61,843 nucleotides of DNA from Mucilaginibacter sp. (GTDB lineage: Bacteria; Bacteroidota; Bacteroidia; Sphingobacteriales; Sphingobacteriaceae): the NCBI GenBank assembly GCA_030445275.1, contig JAUCSE010000020.1, positions 1 through 61,843 of the forward strand, in the 5' to 3' direction. The translations under genes and the position numbers were made by a program. Positions 33,873 through 42,987 of this stretch are shown here, in pieces. How positions within the stretch are numbered: position 1 is the first letter of the stretch; each line of letters begins with the position of its first letter. The notes beneath the pieces were generated by a model, which had not been told where the DNA came from, did no database searches, and saw only the letters and a list, made by a program, of their open reading frames with translations.

Positions 33873-35696
33873 TTAATAACCTGGGTTATTATTCATTTTA
33901 GGGCCTTCAACTACCCGGTCAATCTCTGTTTGTGGTATTGGCCTCAACATTTGAAAGTCCTGAATATATGGTCCACCCTCATTATTCCAGGCCTTAACGC
34001 GCCTTACTAAAGAGCGTGTTCTGACCAAATCAAGCCATCTATGACATTCACCATAAAATTCGCGGGTACGTTCGTCCAAAATAAAATCTAAGGTTACATT
34101 CGAGGCAGTAATAACCATAGCCGCTGCCGCCGCTGTATTTTGAGCCGCGGTGTTGGTTTTGCGATAGGCAGCTCGTTGCCTTACAACATTAAGCATTGTT
34201 GCGGCACTGCTCAAGTCTCCTGCTTTGAAAGCAGCTTCGGCAGCAATCAAATAAACATCTGAGAACCTGTAAATTACTACAGGGCGTGTAGATGGATCAT
34301 TGAAGTTGGCAGCAGCGCGGCTGGGATCCATGAATTTTTTAACCGAAGGAAAATAAAGAGTGTTCCATAAACTTGGTGGAATAATAACCCCTTTAAATGG
34401 CTTTGCACCAATGAACTGCGGTGCTCCCGGAATTTCAAAATCAGGCATATAAATGGCTGTATCTATACCAATCTGCATCGTATAGTCAATACCCCGTTTA
34501 TTGTTTGCCGAGGTTGACGAATTGGTGGTTGCCGTGTTCGAGATCCATGCTTTAAAAAATGTATTATCATATCTTGAGTCAACATCTCGGTTTACAAAAG
34601 CCTGGTCAAGTACATAACGTTTACCTGCGTTAGCCCCTGAAGTGACTTTGTCTGAATTAGGCCTGGTTCTGGTATACGGCCGGCCATACACTACATCCCT
34701 GAGCATGTCAGCAGTGCCGCTGTTGGTGAGTACTCCAGAAGTGCTTAAATAAGTATTAATGCCGATAGTTGGATAATTAAAATTATAAAACCAGGGTAGG
34801 ATATTGACCGGACCTCCAGAATCGCCCGCTCCTACATTGTATAAGCCGTATTTTGGATCAGCGCTATGATCACTTACAAAAAGAGTTTCTTTACCATAAT
34901 CATTAGCAGGGTTAAAAGCATCTCCATAATCCTGCCAAAGATCCAGTCCGTAAGCCCCTTTATTGGCAATGATATCGGCACAAATGCTGTAAGCCTGCTG
35001 AAAATCAGCCTGAGTGTTATTTAGCCATCCGCGGGTAAGTAATGCCTTGGCTAACAAAAACTGCGCTACCGGTTTACATGCCGCTTTACCCAAAAAAGGA
35101 GTAGTAGGCTGATTGGGAAGATCGGTAGAGGCATCCGTTAAATCCTGTATGATCAACTTATAAACATCGGCAGCAGGCGAACGGCTATCAGCTTGCGTGG
35201 GAACGGTAATAAACGTTGTGTGCAATGGAATATCGCCATATTGTTGCACCAGTAAAAAGTACCACCATGCACGCATAAATTTAGCCTGAGCCAAGTATTG
35301 CTTCCGGGTAGTGGCATCCAGATCAACAGACTGACCATATTGCAGAACCCCGTTTAAGGTATTAATTGCCTGGTAAGCGTTATCCCAACCTGCCGAAGCA
35401 TCAGAGCTATTTAAACCGTTATAAGTGTACAACCGTATACTGCTGGCGCTTGCTCCCGCCAGATGATCATCAGTGCCTGCGTTCATCATACTTGAGAACC
35501 CTTCTGTGCCATACGTACTTTGCCTGATGATATTATATGCACCTGCTATGCCGCCCAGTACACCAGCTGGCGTGTTGAAGAAGGATGGGTATATTGCCGA
35601 TTGAGGATGCTCTTCCAATAGTTTCTTACAACCATTTCCTATAATTCCTGTACACAATAACAGTAGTGCACAAATCAATTTTCTATTTGTTTTCAT
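33873..35696 (-). CDS. SusD/RagB-like starch-binding lipoprotein (locus 1)
   Basis: Surface glycan-binding partner of the TonB-dependent transporter. 607 residues; lipobox GIIGNGC with Cys23, then KKLLEEHPQS. The SusD-like N-terminal domain and the C-terminal RagB domain (EAAFKAGDLSSAATMLNVVRQRAAYR, DERTREFYGECHRWLDLVRT) are both seen. Ends NNPGY, typical for the family. Follows SusC by 16 bp. Confidence 0.95.
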   Translation of the reverse strand: MKTNRKLICALLLLCTGIIGNGCKKLLEEHPQSAIYPSFFNTPAGVLGGIAGAYNIIRQSTYGTEGFSSMMNAGTDDHLAGASASSIRLYTYNGLNSSDASAGWDNAYQAINTLNGVLQYGQSVDLDATTRKQYLAQAKFMRAWWYFLLVQQYGDIPLHTTFITVPTQADSRSPAADVYKLIIQDLTDASTDLPNQPTTPFLGKAACKPVAQFLLAKALLTRGWLNNTQADFQQAYSICADIIANKGAYGLDLWQDYGDAFNPANDYGKETLFVSDHSADPKYGLYNVGAGDSGGPVNILPWFYNFNYPTIGINTYLSTSGVLTNSGTADMLRDVVYGRPYTRTRPNSDKVTSGANAGKRYVLDQAFVNRDVDSRYDNTFFKAWISNTATTNSSTSANNKRGIDYTMQIGIDTAIYMPDFEIPGAPQFIGAKPFKGVIIPPSLWNTLYFPSVKKFMDPSRAAANFNDPSTRPVVIYRFSDVYLIAAEAAFKAGDLSSAATMLNVVRQRAAYRKTNTAAQNTAAAAAMVITASNVTLDFILDERTREFYGECHRWLDLVRTRSLVRRVKAWNNEGGPYIQDFQMLRPIPQTEIDRVVEGPKMNNNPGY

Positions 35697-35712
35697 GTGA
35701 ATATCTAAATCG

Positions 35713-38700
35713 TTAAAGCTTTGCGTTTACTCCGACTGTAAATTGACGTACTGATGGGTTATTCAGGTTAACACTGATTTGTCTTGCAGGTGAGCCTGCA
35801 GTACCGTCTCCGCCATATGATGCAACGGAACCACCATAACCATTACCTTCAGGGTCAATAGCAAGGCCGGATTTAACAAGCGGTGAATAGATGATAAAAG
35901 GGTTGGTTACATTGACATATACCCTCAAACCTGAAATGTGCGTTCGCTGCAGTAGCGAAGTTGGCAGGTTATAACCCAAATTGATGCTACGGCATTTAAT
36001 AAATGAGCCATCCTGATAGGCGAGTGTTGAGCCGAAGTTTAAGCGGTCGGTACCAGCATCTGGTGCCGGGAAATCATTAGTAGGGTTATTTGCCGTCCAG
36101 TAATTTGTTTTGATTTGGTTTACCCTTCCCTGATTAAAAAAGCCGAACCCGTTTGCGCCGCCATCTGCTGACAGATATGGCACAAGTACTTTCATACCCA
36201 TACGAGCATACGTTACGATAGAAAGATCAAAGGCTTTATAGCTGAAACGGTTTGTAAATCCACCTTCCCATTTAGGTTGAAAATTGCCAATGATCTGGCG
36301 GTCGGCTGCTGTGATTTTACCATCACCGTCCAGATCTTGTACACGAATCTGTCCAGGAAATTGTACCGGCGATGTTTGTTTAGCTAATGTGCCGTTGGTT
36401 TGATCTGCAGTTTGCCATATACCTATTTTTTTAACATCATAAATAACACTTAAGGGTTGTCCTACAAACCAGCCGTTCCCTATGTCGTTCAACTGACCTG
36501 GTGTGGTCAACTCAGTAATTTTCTCTCTATTGAATGAATAACTGTAATCGGTACTCCAGTTAAAGCCACCAGAAGTTTTAATGTTGACTGTAGTCAGGTT
36601 GATTTCCATTCCCGAGCCTTGGGTTTTTCCACGGTTTTGGAAGGTGCTTCCTGAGCCGATACTACCTGGTAAAGCTACTTGTAAAAGAATGTTTTTGGTA
36701 TGCTGGCTATACGCATCTATACCTCCCGTGATCCGGTCGTTCAGGATAGAAAAATCTAAACCAACATCCCACTGAGAGGTTGATTGCCAGCCTAAATTTA
36801 AATTAGGTAAACTGGAAACGTAATAAGCCAATTGCTGACCAGAAGTACTGGTTCCAAAATTGTAAGCGCTGGAAGAAAGCCCGCCTAATGTAGCATAAGG
36901 AGCTACGTTCCGATTACCTGATACACCCCAACCGCCACGGATCTTCAGGTTATTTATGAATGTAAACTTCTTTAAAAACTGCTCATTGCTTAAATTCCAC
37001 CCCAAGCCAACTGCAGGATAGTTAAACCATTGATTGCCAGGTGACAGTGTTGATGAGCCATCACGGCGAATTGTGGCGGTCAACAGATAGCGATCGTCGA
37101 AGGCATAAGCTAACCGTCCCATAAATGATAATAAGCCCGACTCGCTGAAACCATTTCCATTCGGATCAGCGAGCACCGTACCGCTCGCCAGCGCTAAGTT
37201 GGAGTTTTTGATATAATCGGCAGGCACACCGGTGGCTGTAAACCGGGTGGTTTGGCTGTGATCTTTATTTATTTCATAAAGGCCTGTAAAATCTATACGG
37301 TGTTTTTTGGCAAAAACCTTATTATAATATAAAAGGTTCTGTATATTATAAGTCCAGGCTTCTCCATTACTAACACTGGCATTTGTTAATGAAGTGTTGA
37401 AGTTGGTATAAGTAAGTGTTCCGTTGTAACCATTACCATTATCTTGCCTAAAGTTAAGACCAACATTTAATCTATATTTTAAACCGTCTAAAATATTAAC
37501 TTCACCATACAAACTGTTAAAAGTCGAAATTCTGCGGGACTGGGATAAAATGGCATCTTTTTTGGTAATAAGCGTTAACGGGCTCACAATATTTGCATCA
37601 ATGGAGCCAACAGCCGGCAATAAATTCACAGATCCATCGGCATTATATGCAGCAGCGAGTGGCGTTGTTCTGACCAAACCAGAAGGGACTCCGCTACCCC
37701 CCGGCAGATTGGTGTATTGCAATGTGTTGATGGTATTAAAACCAACTTTTATTCTGTCGTTTAGTCTTGTATCAAGCGTACCCCGGAGCGAAACTCTTTT
37801 GAAAGACTGGTTTGGTATAATACCTTGCTGGTCATAATAGTTAATACCAGTGCTGAATTGCGTTTTATCGGTACCCCCGGAAATGATAATATCCTGATTA
37901 TTAATTGGGGCTGAGCGATAGATGAGTTTTTGCCAGTCAGTAGATATGCCATTTTTCAACGCGTCACTTTCTGCAGCAGTAAGCGCATACGCAGTGGTGT
38001 TGGGCGTAGAACGATTATAGGTAGCGGCATCGGCCTTAAATTGGGCATATTCGGCACCATTATATACATTATATTCATCCAGTATTTTACTTATACCATA
38101 ATAAGCATTATAAGATATTTGTGTTTTTCCCGCGCGTCCCCTTTTTGTTGTCACCAGGATCACTCCACCGGCCCCTCTTGATCCATAAATAGCAGTCGCA
38201 GAAGCATCTTTTAAAATGTCGACACTTGCAATATCTTCAGGGCTAAAATCATTAATACTGCCACTATATGGTATTCCGTCTAAAACAATCAAAGGGGCAT
38301 CAAGCGCGTCGCTGGTTCCCTGTGAATTGGTAATAGTACGATTTCCCCTGATACGAATAGAGCCTGCTGAACCGGGAGTTGCCCCATTGCTAACAACAGA
38401 AACACCTGCGGTGCGCCCTTTTAACTGATCAATCAGGTTAGGGGAGGGAACCTCATTTAAGGTTGCTGCCGAAACAGATGCTACCGCCCCAGTCACATCT
38501 TTTTTTCGTTGTGTACCATAGCCAACAACCACAATTTCGTTTAAGCTTTTGGCATCCGGTAATAACTTGACGGTTAAAGTAGCGTTTTGCCTGCTTATAG
38601 GTACTTCCTGAACCTGATAGCCCACAAAAGTCACAATAAGGATTGTTTCATTTTCAGGTACATTAATAGTGAAATTGCCATGAATATCTGACGATGTGGT

Positions 38701-38871
38701 TAACCGGCCCGATTTTAATTTTATTGTTGCTCCAGGGAGGGATAGGCCTTTTTCATCGGTAACATTTCCTGCGATTTTTTTCGTTTGGGCGTAAACTGAT
38801 CCACAGACCGAAATAACGATCAAGAATGTGAATAGTAGTTTTCCCAACTTTTGTAGTATTTTTCTTTTCAT
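35713..38871 (-). CDS. SusC/RagA-like TonB-dependent transporter (locus 1)
   Basis: Outer-membrane oligosaccharide importer of 1052 residues. Signal peptide 1-28, carboxypeptidase-D-like domain (about 30-115, VTDEKGLSLPGATIKLKS), TonB box region, plug (about 120-230, VVVGYGTQRKKDVTGAVASV) and a 22-strand barrel ending GVNAKL. There is no STN domain, so it is unlikely to signal to an anti-sigma factor, in keeping with regulation by the HTCS. First gene of the SusC-SusD-esterase-GH30 operon. Confidence 0.95.
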   Translation of the reverse strand: MKRKILQKLGKLLFTFLIVISVCGSVYAQTKKIAGNVTDEKGLSLPGATIKLKSGRLTTSSDIHGNFTINVPENETILIVTFVGYQVQEVPISRQNATLTVKLLPDAKSLNEIVVVGYGTQRKKDVTGAVASVSAATLNEVPSPNLIDQLKGRTAGVSVVSNGATPGSAGSIRIRGNRTITNSQGTSDALDAPLIVLDGIPYSGSINDFSPEDIASVDILKDASATAIYGSRGAGGVILVTTKRGRAGKTQISYNAYYGISKILDEYNVYNGAEYAQFKADAATYNRSTPNTTAYALTAAESDALKNGISTDWQKLIYRSAPINNQDIIISGGTDKTQFSTGINYYDQQGIIPNQSFKRVSLRGTLDTRLNDRIKVGFNTINTLQYTNLPGGSGVPSGLVRTTPLAAAYNADGSVNLLPAVGSIDANIVSPLTLITKKDAILSQSRRISTFNSLYGEVNILDGLKYRLNVGLNFRQDNGNGYNGTLTYTNFNTSLTNASVSNGEAWTYNIQNLLYYNKVFAKKHRIDFTGLYEINKDHSQTTRFTATGVPADYIKNSNLALASGTVLADPNGNGFSESGLLSFMGRLAYAFDDRYLLTATIRRDGSSTLSPGNQWFNYPAVGLGWNLSNEQFLKKFTFINNLKIRGGWGVSGNRNVAPYATLGGLSSSAYNFGTSTSGQQLAYYVSSLPNLNLGWQSTSQWDVGLDFSILNDRITGGIDAYSQHTKNILLQVALPGSIGSGSTFQNRGKTQGSGMEINLTTVNIKTSGGFNWSTDYSYSFNREKITELTTPGQLNDIGNGWFVGQPLSVIYDVKKIGIWQTADQTNGTLAKQTSPVQFPGQIRVQDLDGDGKITAADRQIIGNFQPKWEGGFTNRFSYKAFDLSIVTYARMGMKVLVPYLSADGGANGFGFFNQGRVNQIKTNYWTANNPTNDFPAPDAGTDRLNFGSTLAYQDGSFIKCRSINLGYNLPTSLLQRTHISGLRVYVNVTNPFIIYSPLVKSGLAIDPEGNGYGGSVASYGGDGTAGSPARQISVNLNNPSVRQFTVGVNAKL

Positions 38872-39459
38872 AATTAATAATTGGTTTTTAACACTTTAAA
38901 TTGGCATAAGTGGTAAGGCTTTTCAATGTCAGGCAGATGTATTATTGGGTCACTGACTTCTGTTCAATTGTTTCATTGTTTGAATTTTCGGTTAATAATT
39001 ACTGATCTATATTGGTTTATTTGACACCTTCACAGATAGGAGGCGACTTACGCAATCGATTGCCTGGATATTCTGTAGATTTCCTGCTATTGGTTGCCTG
39101 AAACTTAAACCCCCAATATTCTGTTTAAAATCTTAAAATATTCCCGGTAAAATTATCTGGCAGAAAACACAAGAGCAGCTAGCTTTGTGCATAATGATGA
39201 AACAAATGTTCAAAAAAGGCTAATAATTCATCTGGCTTTAATAAAGCCGCGATAAAAATTTACCTGACAATTGTTTTGTAAAATAAGGTACGGAGTTACA
39301 CCCTTTGAGAGGTACTCAAGATTTAAGAACCCTGGGGCTACATTTTATAGCATGTAAGTCATGAACTTAAAAATGGTGGGTTATTGAATTCAATATTTTG
39401 CGATGTTCCATGATCGCAAAGGAAACATTGCCCTTTGTGATCATGGATACAGAGGCTAA
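38872..39459. promoter_or_regulatory. 588-bp intergenic region upstream of the locus 1 operon
   Basis: Must hold the promoter of the minus-strand susC operon and the end of the GH105 transcript. AT-rich, no gene larger than about 50 codons with a plausible start, no clear repeat. I could not identify a convincing TAnnTTTG near the susC start. The presumed target of the HTCS lies here. Confidence 0.4.
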
Positions 39460-40860
39460 TTATTTATTTACTTGTACTGAAGTGTCATTAATTATAAACG
39501 GATGGATTTGCAGCATACGATAAACTTCGGCTCCGGCCAGCAGAACAGGGCCATAACCATGAGCTGCATAATTATTCACCGGTCGGTAATAATAAAAAGC
39601 CGGATCAAAGCCCATGCCTGTACCCACACAAGTGCCTTCTACCTGACCTTTATCATTTACCTTGGTACTTACCGCGTTCCAGGCCAGGAGTGTTGCAGGG
39701 GCATAAGCTTTAGCATCCAACCAACCTTTATTAATAGCTCTTGCAAAACAATAAGCATAAATTGCCGTAGCTGATGTTTCCAGATATGAGTCGTTTCTGT
39801 CAAGCAATTGATGCCAGAAGCCGGTTGCATCCTGGCGCTGTGCAAGACCTGCAGCATGTTTTTTCAATAGCTCTATCAGCACTATACGTCCGGGATGGTC
39901 AAGTGGAAGCACATCAAGCAATTCAATATTAGTTAAAATAGCCCATCCATTTGCCCGGGCCCAGTGAAACTGCGGGTGCGGATCCATGTCCTGAACCCAG
40001 CCATGCATAAACAGTCCACGTTCCTGGTTAAACATCCGTTTGGAAAATAGCTGGTATTGCTTTACTGTTTCATCAAAATATTTACGGTCACCGCTAAGCA
40101 CCCCCATTTGTGCAAGAGCTGGGAGGCTCATATAAAGATCATCAAGCCACAAGGTATTTGGATGGGGGCGGTTTCGTGCCAGTGTACCATCAGATAAGCG
40201 AAATTGTTTTGTTAAAATGTAATTGATATAATTGGCTATTACCGGTTGTAGATCTCCCTTTACGGCTCCTGTTCTAACTGCCTTGATCATTGCTGCGGCC
40301 ATTGAACCGGCATCGTCAAGGGCCTGGGGATCAATTACAGATTTAACCGGTGTTAGTGCCCCCGGTGAGGTTTTGAGGTACTTTTTAAATCCCGAAACTA
40401 CATCACTAAGATAACTTAACCTGTTTGTGGTGTAATCAGTAAATCTTTTATCACCTGTTGCTGCACCGGCCTCCAGCATACCTGTATAGGTTACGCCCCA
40501 TTCATAACTGATCAACCTGAAATCGCCCGGTGCAAAAACACTGTTGGTGTTTACATTGGCAAAATTACTGATCGCCTGTCCACTTGATTTATCTATTAAC
40601 TGATACGGTGTAACCTCATTCAGGTAATGGTACACCCGGTCAAGAACAGCTTTAACATCGGCTTGTTTAGTTTCTCCATAAGGAATTGGGTAAGCTGGTT
40701 TAAGTAAATGTAATGGCGTAGTTGTATCATTATTTTTTGAAGAAATACCTTGGCTATAGGATGCATTTGAAATAGGTTGCAACAACAGCGTAACAACACA
40801 GCAATTTAAAACAAAGCGCAAAGGCTTATAATTATTTAGAGGGGTAGCAGATTGGTTCAT
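39460..40860 (-). CDS. GH105 unsaturated glucuronyl/galacturonyl hydrolase
   Basis: Exported (alpha/alpha)6-barrel hydrolase of 466 residues that removes the 4,5-unsaturated uronic acid left at the non-reducing end by a polysaccharide lyase. Seen: YEWGVTYTGMLEAG (about 119-132), the LDDAGSM motif (181-187) with the catalytic-type Asp, LWLDDLYMSLP (237-247) and HWARANGWAI. Signal peptide about 13-38. Supports use of pectin or rhamnogalacturonan lyase products and so links functionally to the PL22 and GH106 genes 11-17 kb away, though it sits in the ECF-sigma locus. It is separated from the upstream susD gene by a terminator. Confidence 0.91.
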   Translation of the reverse strand: MNQSATPLNNYKPLRFVLNCCVVTLLLQPISNASYSQGISSKNNDTTTPLHLLKPAYPIPYGETKQADVKAVLDRVYHYLNEVTPYQLIDKSSGQAISNFANVNTNSVFAPGDFRLISYEWGVTYTGMLEAGAATGDKRFTDYTTNRLSYLSDVVSGFKKYLKTSPGALTPVKSVIDPQALDDAGSMAAAMIKAVRTGAVKGDLQPVIANYINYILTKQFRLSDGTLARNRPHPNTLWLDDLYMSLPALAQMGVLSGDRKYFDETVKQYQLFSKRMFNQERGLFMHGWVQDMDPHPQFHWARANGWAILTNIELLDVLPLDHPGRIVLIELLKKHAAGLAQRQDATGFWHQLLDRNDSYLETSATAIYAYCFARAINKGWLDAKAYAPATLLAWNAVSTKVNDKGQVEGTCVGTGMGFDPAFYYYRPVNNYAAHGYGPVLLAGAEVYRMLQIHPFIINDTSVQVNK

Positions 40861-40929
40861 ATCAATGTATAATTAGTAGAATGATCAATATATAAAATTA
40901 TAAGGTATTTTTCTGGTCTGTATAAAAAG

Positions 40930-40962
40930 CCTCATCAAACAGAATGTTCCTGTTTGATGAGG
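40930..40962 (-). terminator. Terminator after the locus 2 SusD gene
   Basis: Thirteen-bp perfect stem CCTCATCAAACAG/CTGTTTGATGAGG with a 7-nt loop and a T5 tail on the minus strand. Implies GH105 downstream needs its own promoter or read-through. Confidence 0.9.
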
Positions 40963-40982
40963 TTTTAACAGATGAATACAGC

Positions 40983-42956
40983 TTACCATCCAGGATTTTG
41001 GTAGTTCTTTTTTTGATCAGGCGACATGGCCTGGCCGTTTTGAGTTGTAGCATCAATTTGTATCTGAGGAATAGGTCTTAATTTATCTCTGGAAGTAATA
41101 CTTGTGGCATCTTTGTTAAACAGTTTGGTTCTGTCATATAAAGTTTCGGTACGTACCAGATCTTCCCATCTATAAAACTCGCCGCATAGTTCGCGGGTTC
41201 TTTCATTAAGCATAAAGTGAATAAAACGAGCGGAGGTAGAAACAACCGTTGCCGGATAAATTTCACTTGCCGCGTTAGTTGTAAATAAATTGGTGGTAGC
41301 CATCAACTGTGGGTAGGTATCGTTTACGTCGCCAGCTGTGCCGCCATCAAACATATAAGTTTGCGGGTTTTTAAATTCGCCACCATGATATGCCGCTCTT
41401 TGTCGTATTTTGTTAATATAAGTAAGCGCTGTAGTATAATCGCCTTTACGTCCATATGCTTCGGCAGCAATCAAATATGTTTCGGCTAAGCGGGCAATTA
41501 TGCCATTACGTATCCCTCTTTCTTCATTATAATCACTTGTTAACCGTACCGGGTCAAGCATTTTTACTAACGTAAGATACTTATTGTTATTAAAGCCCTG
41601 CTGTATAGTACCTCCGGATGTGGCGGCGTAGTAACGGGCATAAACGGTGTATCTGTATTTGGCCAATTGTGCCGTTGTTAACGGGGCATTTTTAGCATTT
41701 ACGATAAATAATGCTGCGGTATCTCCAATACCAAACTTATTTGAACCTACTAATGATGGCGTAGGGGCATCGGCTGCGGTAAATTTAGGTGTACCCGCAT
41801 TGGTGTTTGAATAAAATACCGTGCGGAAGCTTTTATAAAAACGGGAATCGTTTTTACGGTCAAACAGATCAATGGTATAATCTGAAGGACCTAAACGGCG
41901 AAATGGTCTGCCGTTAAAGTTATCAGTGTTTCGGGCCAAACCGGGGATACCAACATCGTATTGACAAATATAATATTCATGTGTGCGATTGCCACTAGCA
42001 CCATCTAACGTAAGATCTTTGATGAACTGAGCCGCAAAAATGATCTCTTTACTGGCCTGTGCCGTCTGGAATTTGCTGATATCGCCGGAAGGTGCAGAAC
42101 CATTTTGACCAAGAGCTGGTGTGGCAACCTTCGGATAGCCTGCAGGATAAACGCCGTTCCATATATTCATATAATCGCCCTCAAGTGCGTAATATGAACT
42201 GTTAATTACCTGTGTAGCATAATAAGCAGCGCTGTCCATATCTGTTGATTTTTGCCCTCTAACATCAGTTACCGCACTGCCACGGGTTAAATATGCTTTG
42301 GCCAAAAAATGTTGTGCTGCACCCTGTGTAGCCCGGCCCTGATCTGTTGTAGTTGGTGCAAGATTTGCCGCAGCATACCTGAAATCATTAATAACTTGCT
42401 TATACACATCAGCAACAGACGCACGCACAAAATCAGTTTGCTTGCCTGTAACTGGCTGTAGTACCAGTGGTACTCCCGCAAATTGCTGTACCAGCTGAAA
42501 ATAATAATATGCTCTTAAGAATCTTAATTCGGCCACACGCTGGGTAACTTGCGTGGCTGTACCCAGGGTTTTTGACGTTGTGCTTTTAAAAGCTGGTAAC
42601 TGCTGAATACCTACATTACAACGCCCTATGCCCTGGTAATTGTTTACCCATAAACCATTTAATAAACCCTCGGCAGCGTTAAGACTTGGGGCGTAACTGT
42701 TATAGTATTCATAATTAAACTGATCACCTTCAATAAACTCATCAGTTCCAAAGTTGTATAAGGCATAAGCTTGTTCGCCCTCAAACTTATTGCGTAATGG
42801 GGTATAGGCTGACCTTACCAGATCCTCCAGACCCTGATCAGTAGTATAATATTCCTGTGTAAGGGTACTTACCAGATCTTCTTTAAGGTATTTTTTACAC
42901 GACGCGATGCTTAAACCCATCAGGAGTGTAATAACCGGAATGATATATCTTTTCAT
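40983..42956 (-). CDS. SusD/RagB-like lipoprotein (locus 2)
   Basis: 657-residue glycan-binding lipoprotein: GLSIASCKKYLKEDLVSTL with lipobox Cys20. RagB-type C-terminal region TYLIAAEAYGRKGDYTTALTYINKIRQRAAYH and ERTRELCGEFYRWEDLVRT; ends NYQNPGW. Follows SusC by 31 bp. Longer than its relatives at 34 and 60 kb. Confidence 0.95.
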   Translation of the reverse strand: MKRYIIPVITLLMGLSIASCKKYLKEDLVSTLTQEYYTTDQGLEDLVRSAYTPLRNKFEGEQAYALYNFGTDEFIEGDQFNYEYYNSYAPSLNAAEGLLNGLWVNNYQGIGRCNVGIQQLPAFKSTTSKTLGTATQVTQRVAELRFLRAYYYFQLVQQFAGVPLVLQPVTGKQTDFVRASVADVYKQVINDFRYAAANLAPTTTDQGRATQGAAQHFLAKAYLTRGSAVTDVRGQKSTDMDSAAYYATQVINSSYYALEGDYMNIWNGVYPAGYPKVATPALGQNGSAPSGDISKFQTAQASKEIIFAAQFIKDLTLDGASGNRTHEYYICQYDVGIPGLARNTDNFNGRPFRRLGPSDYTIDLFDRKNDSRFYKSFRTVFYSNTNAGTPKFTAADAPTPSLVGSNKFGIGDTAALFIVNAKNAPLTTAQLAKYRYTVYARYYAATSGGTIQQGFNNNKYLTLVKMLDPVRLTSDYNEERGIRNGIIARLAETYLIAAEAYGRKGDYTTALTYINKIRQRAAYHGGEFKNPQTYMFDGGTAGDVNDTYPQLMATTNLFTTNAASEIYPATVVSTSARFIHFMLNERTRELCGEFYRWEDLVRTETLYDRTKLFNKDATSITSRDKLRPIPQIQIDATTQNGQAMSPDQKKNYQNPGW

Positions 42957-42987
42957 TTTATTATCTTTTAATTATGAAGTATTTGGT

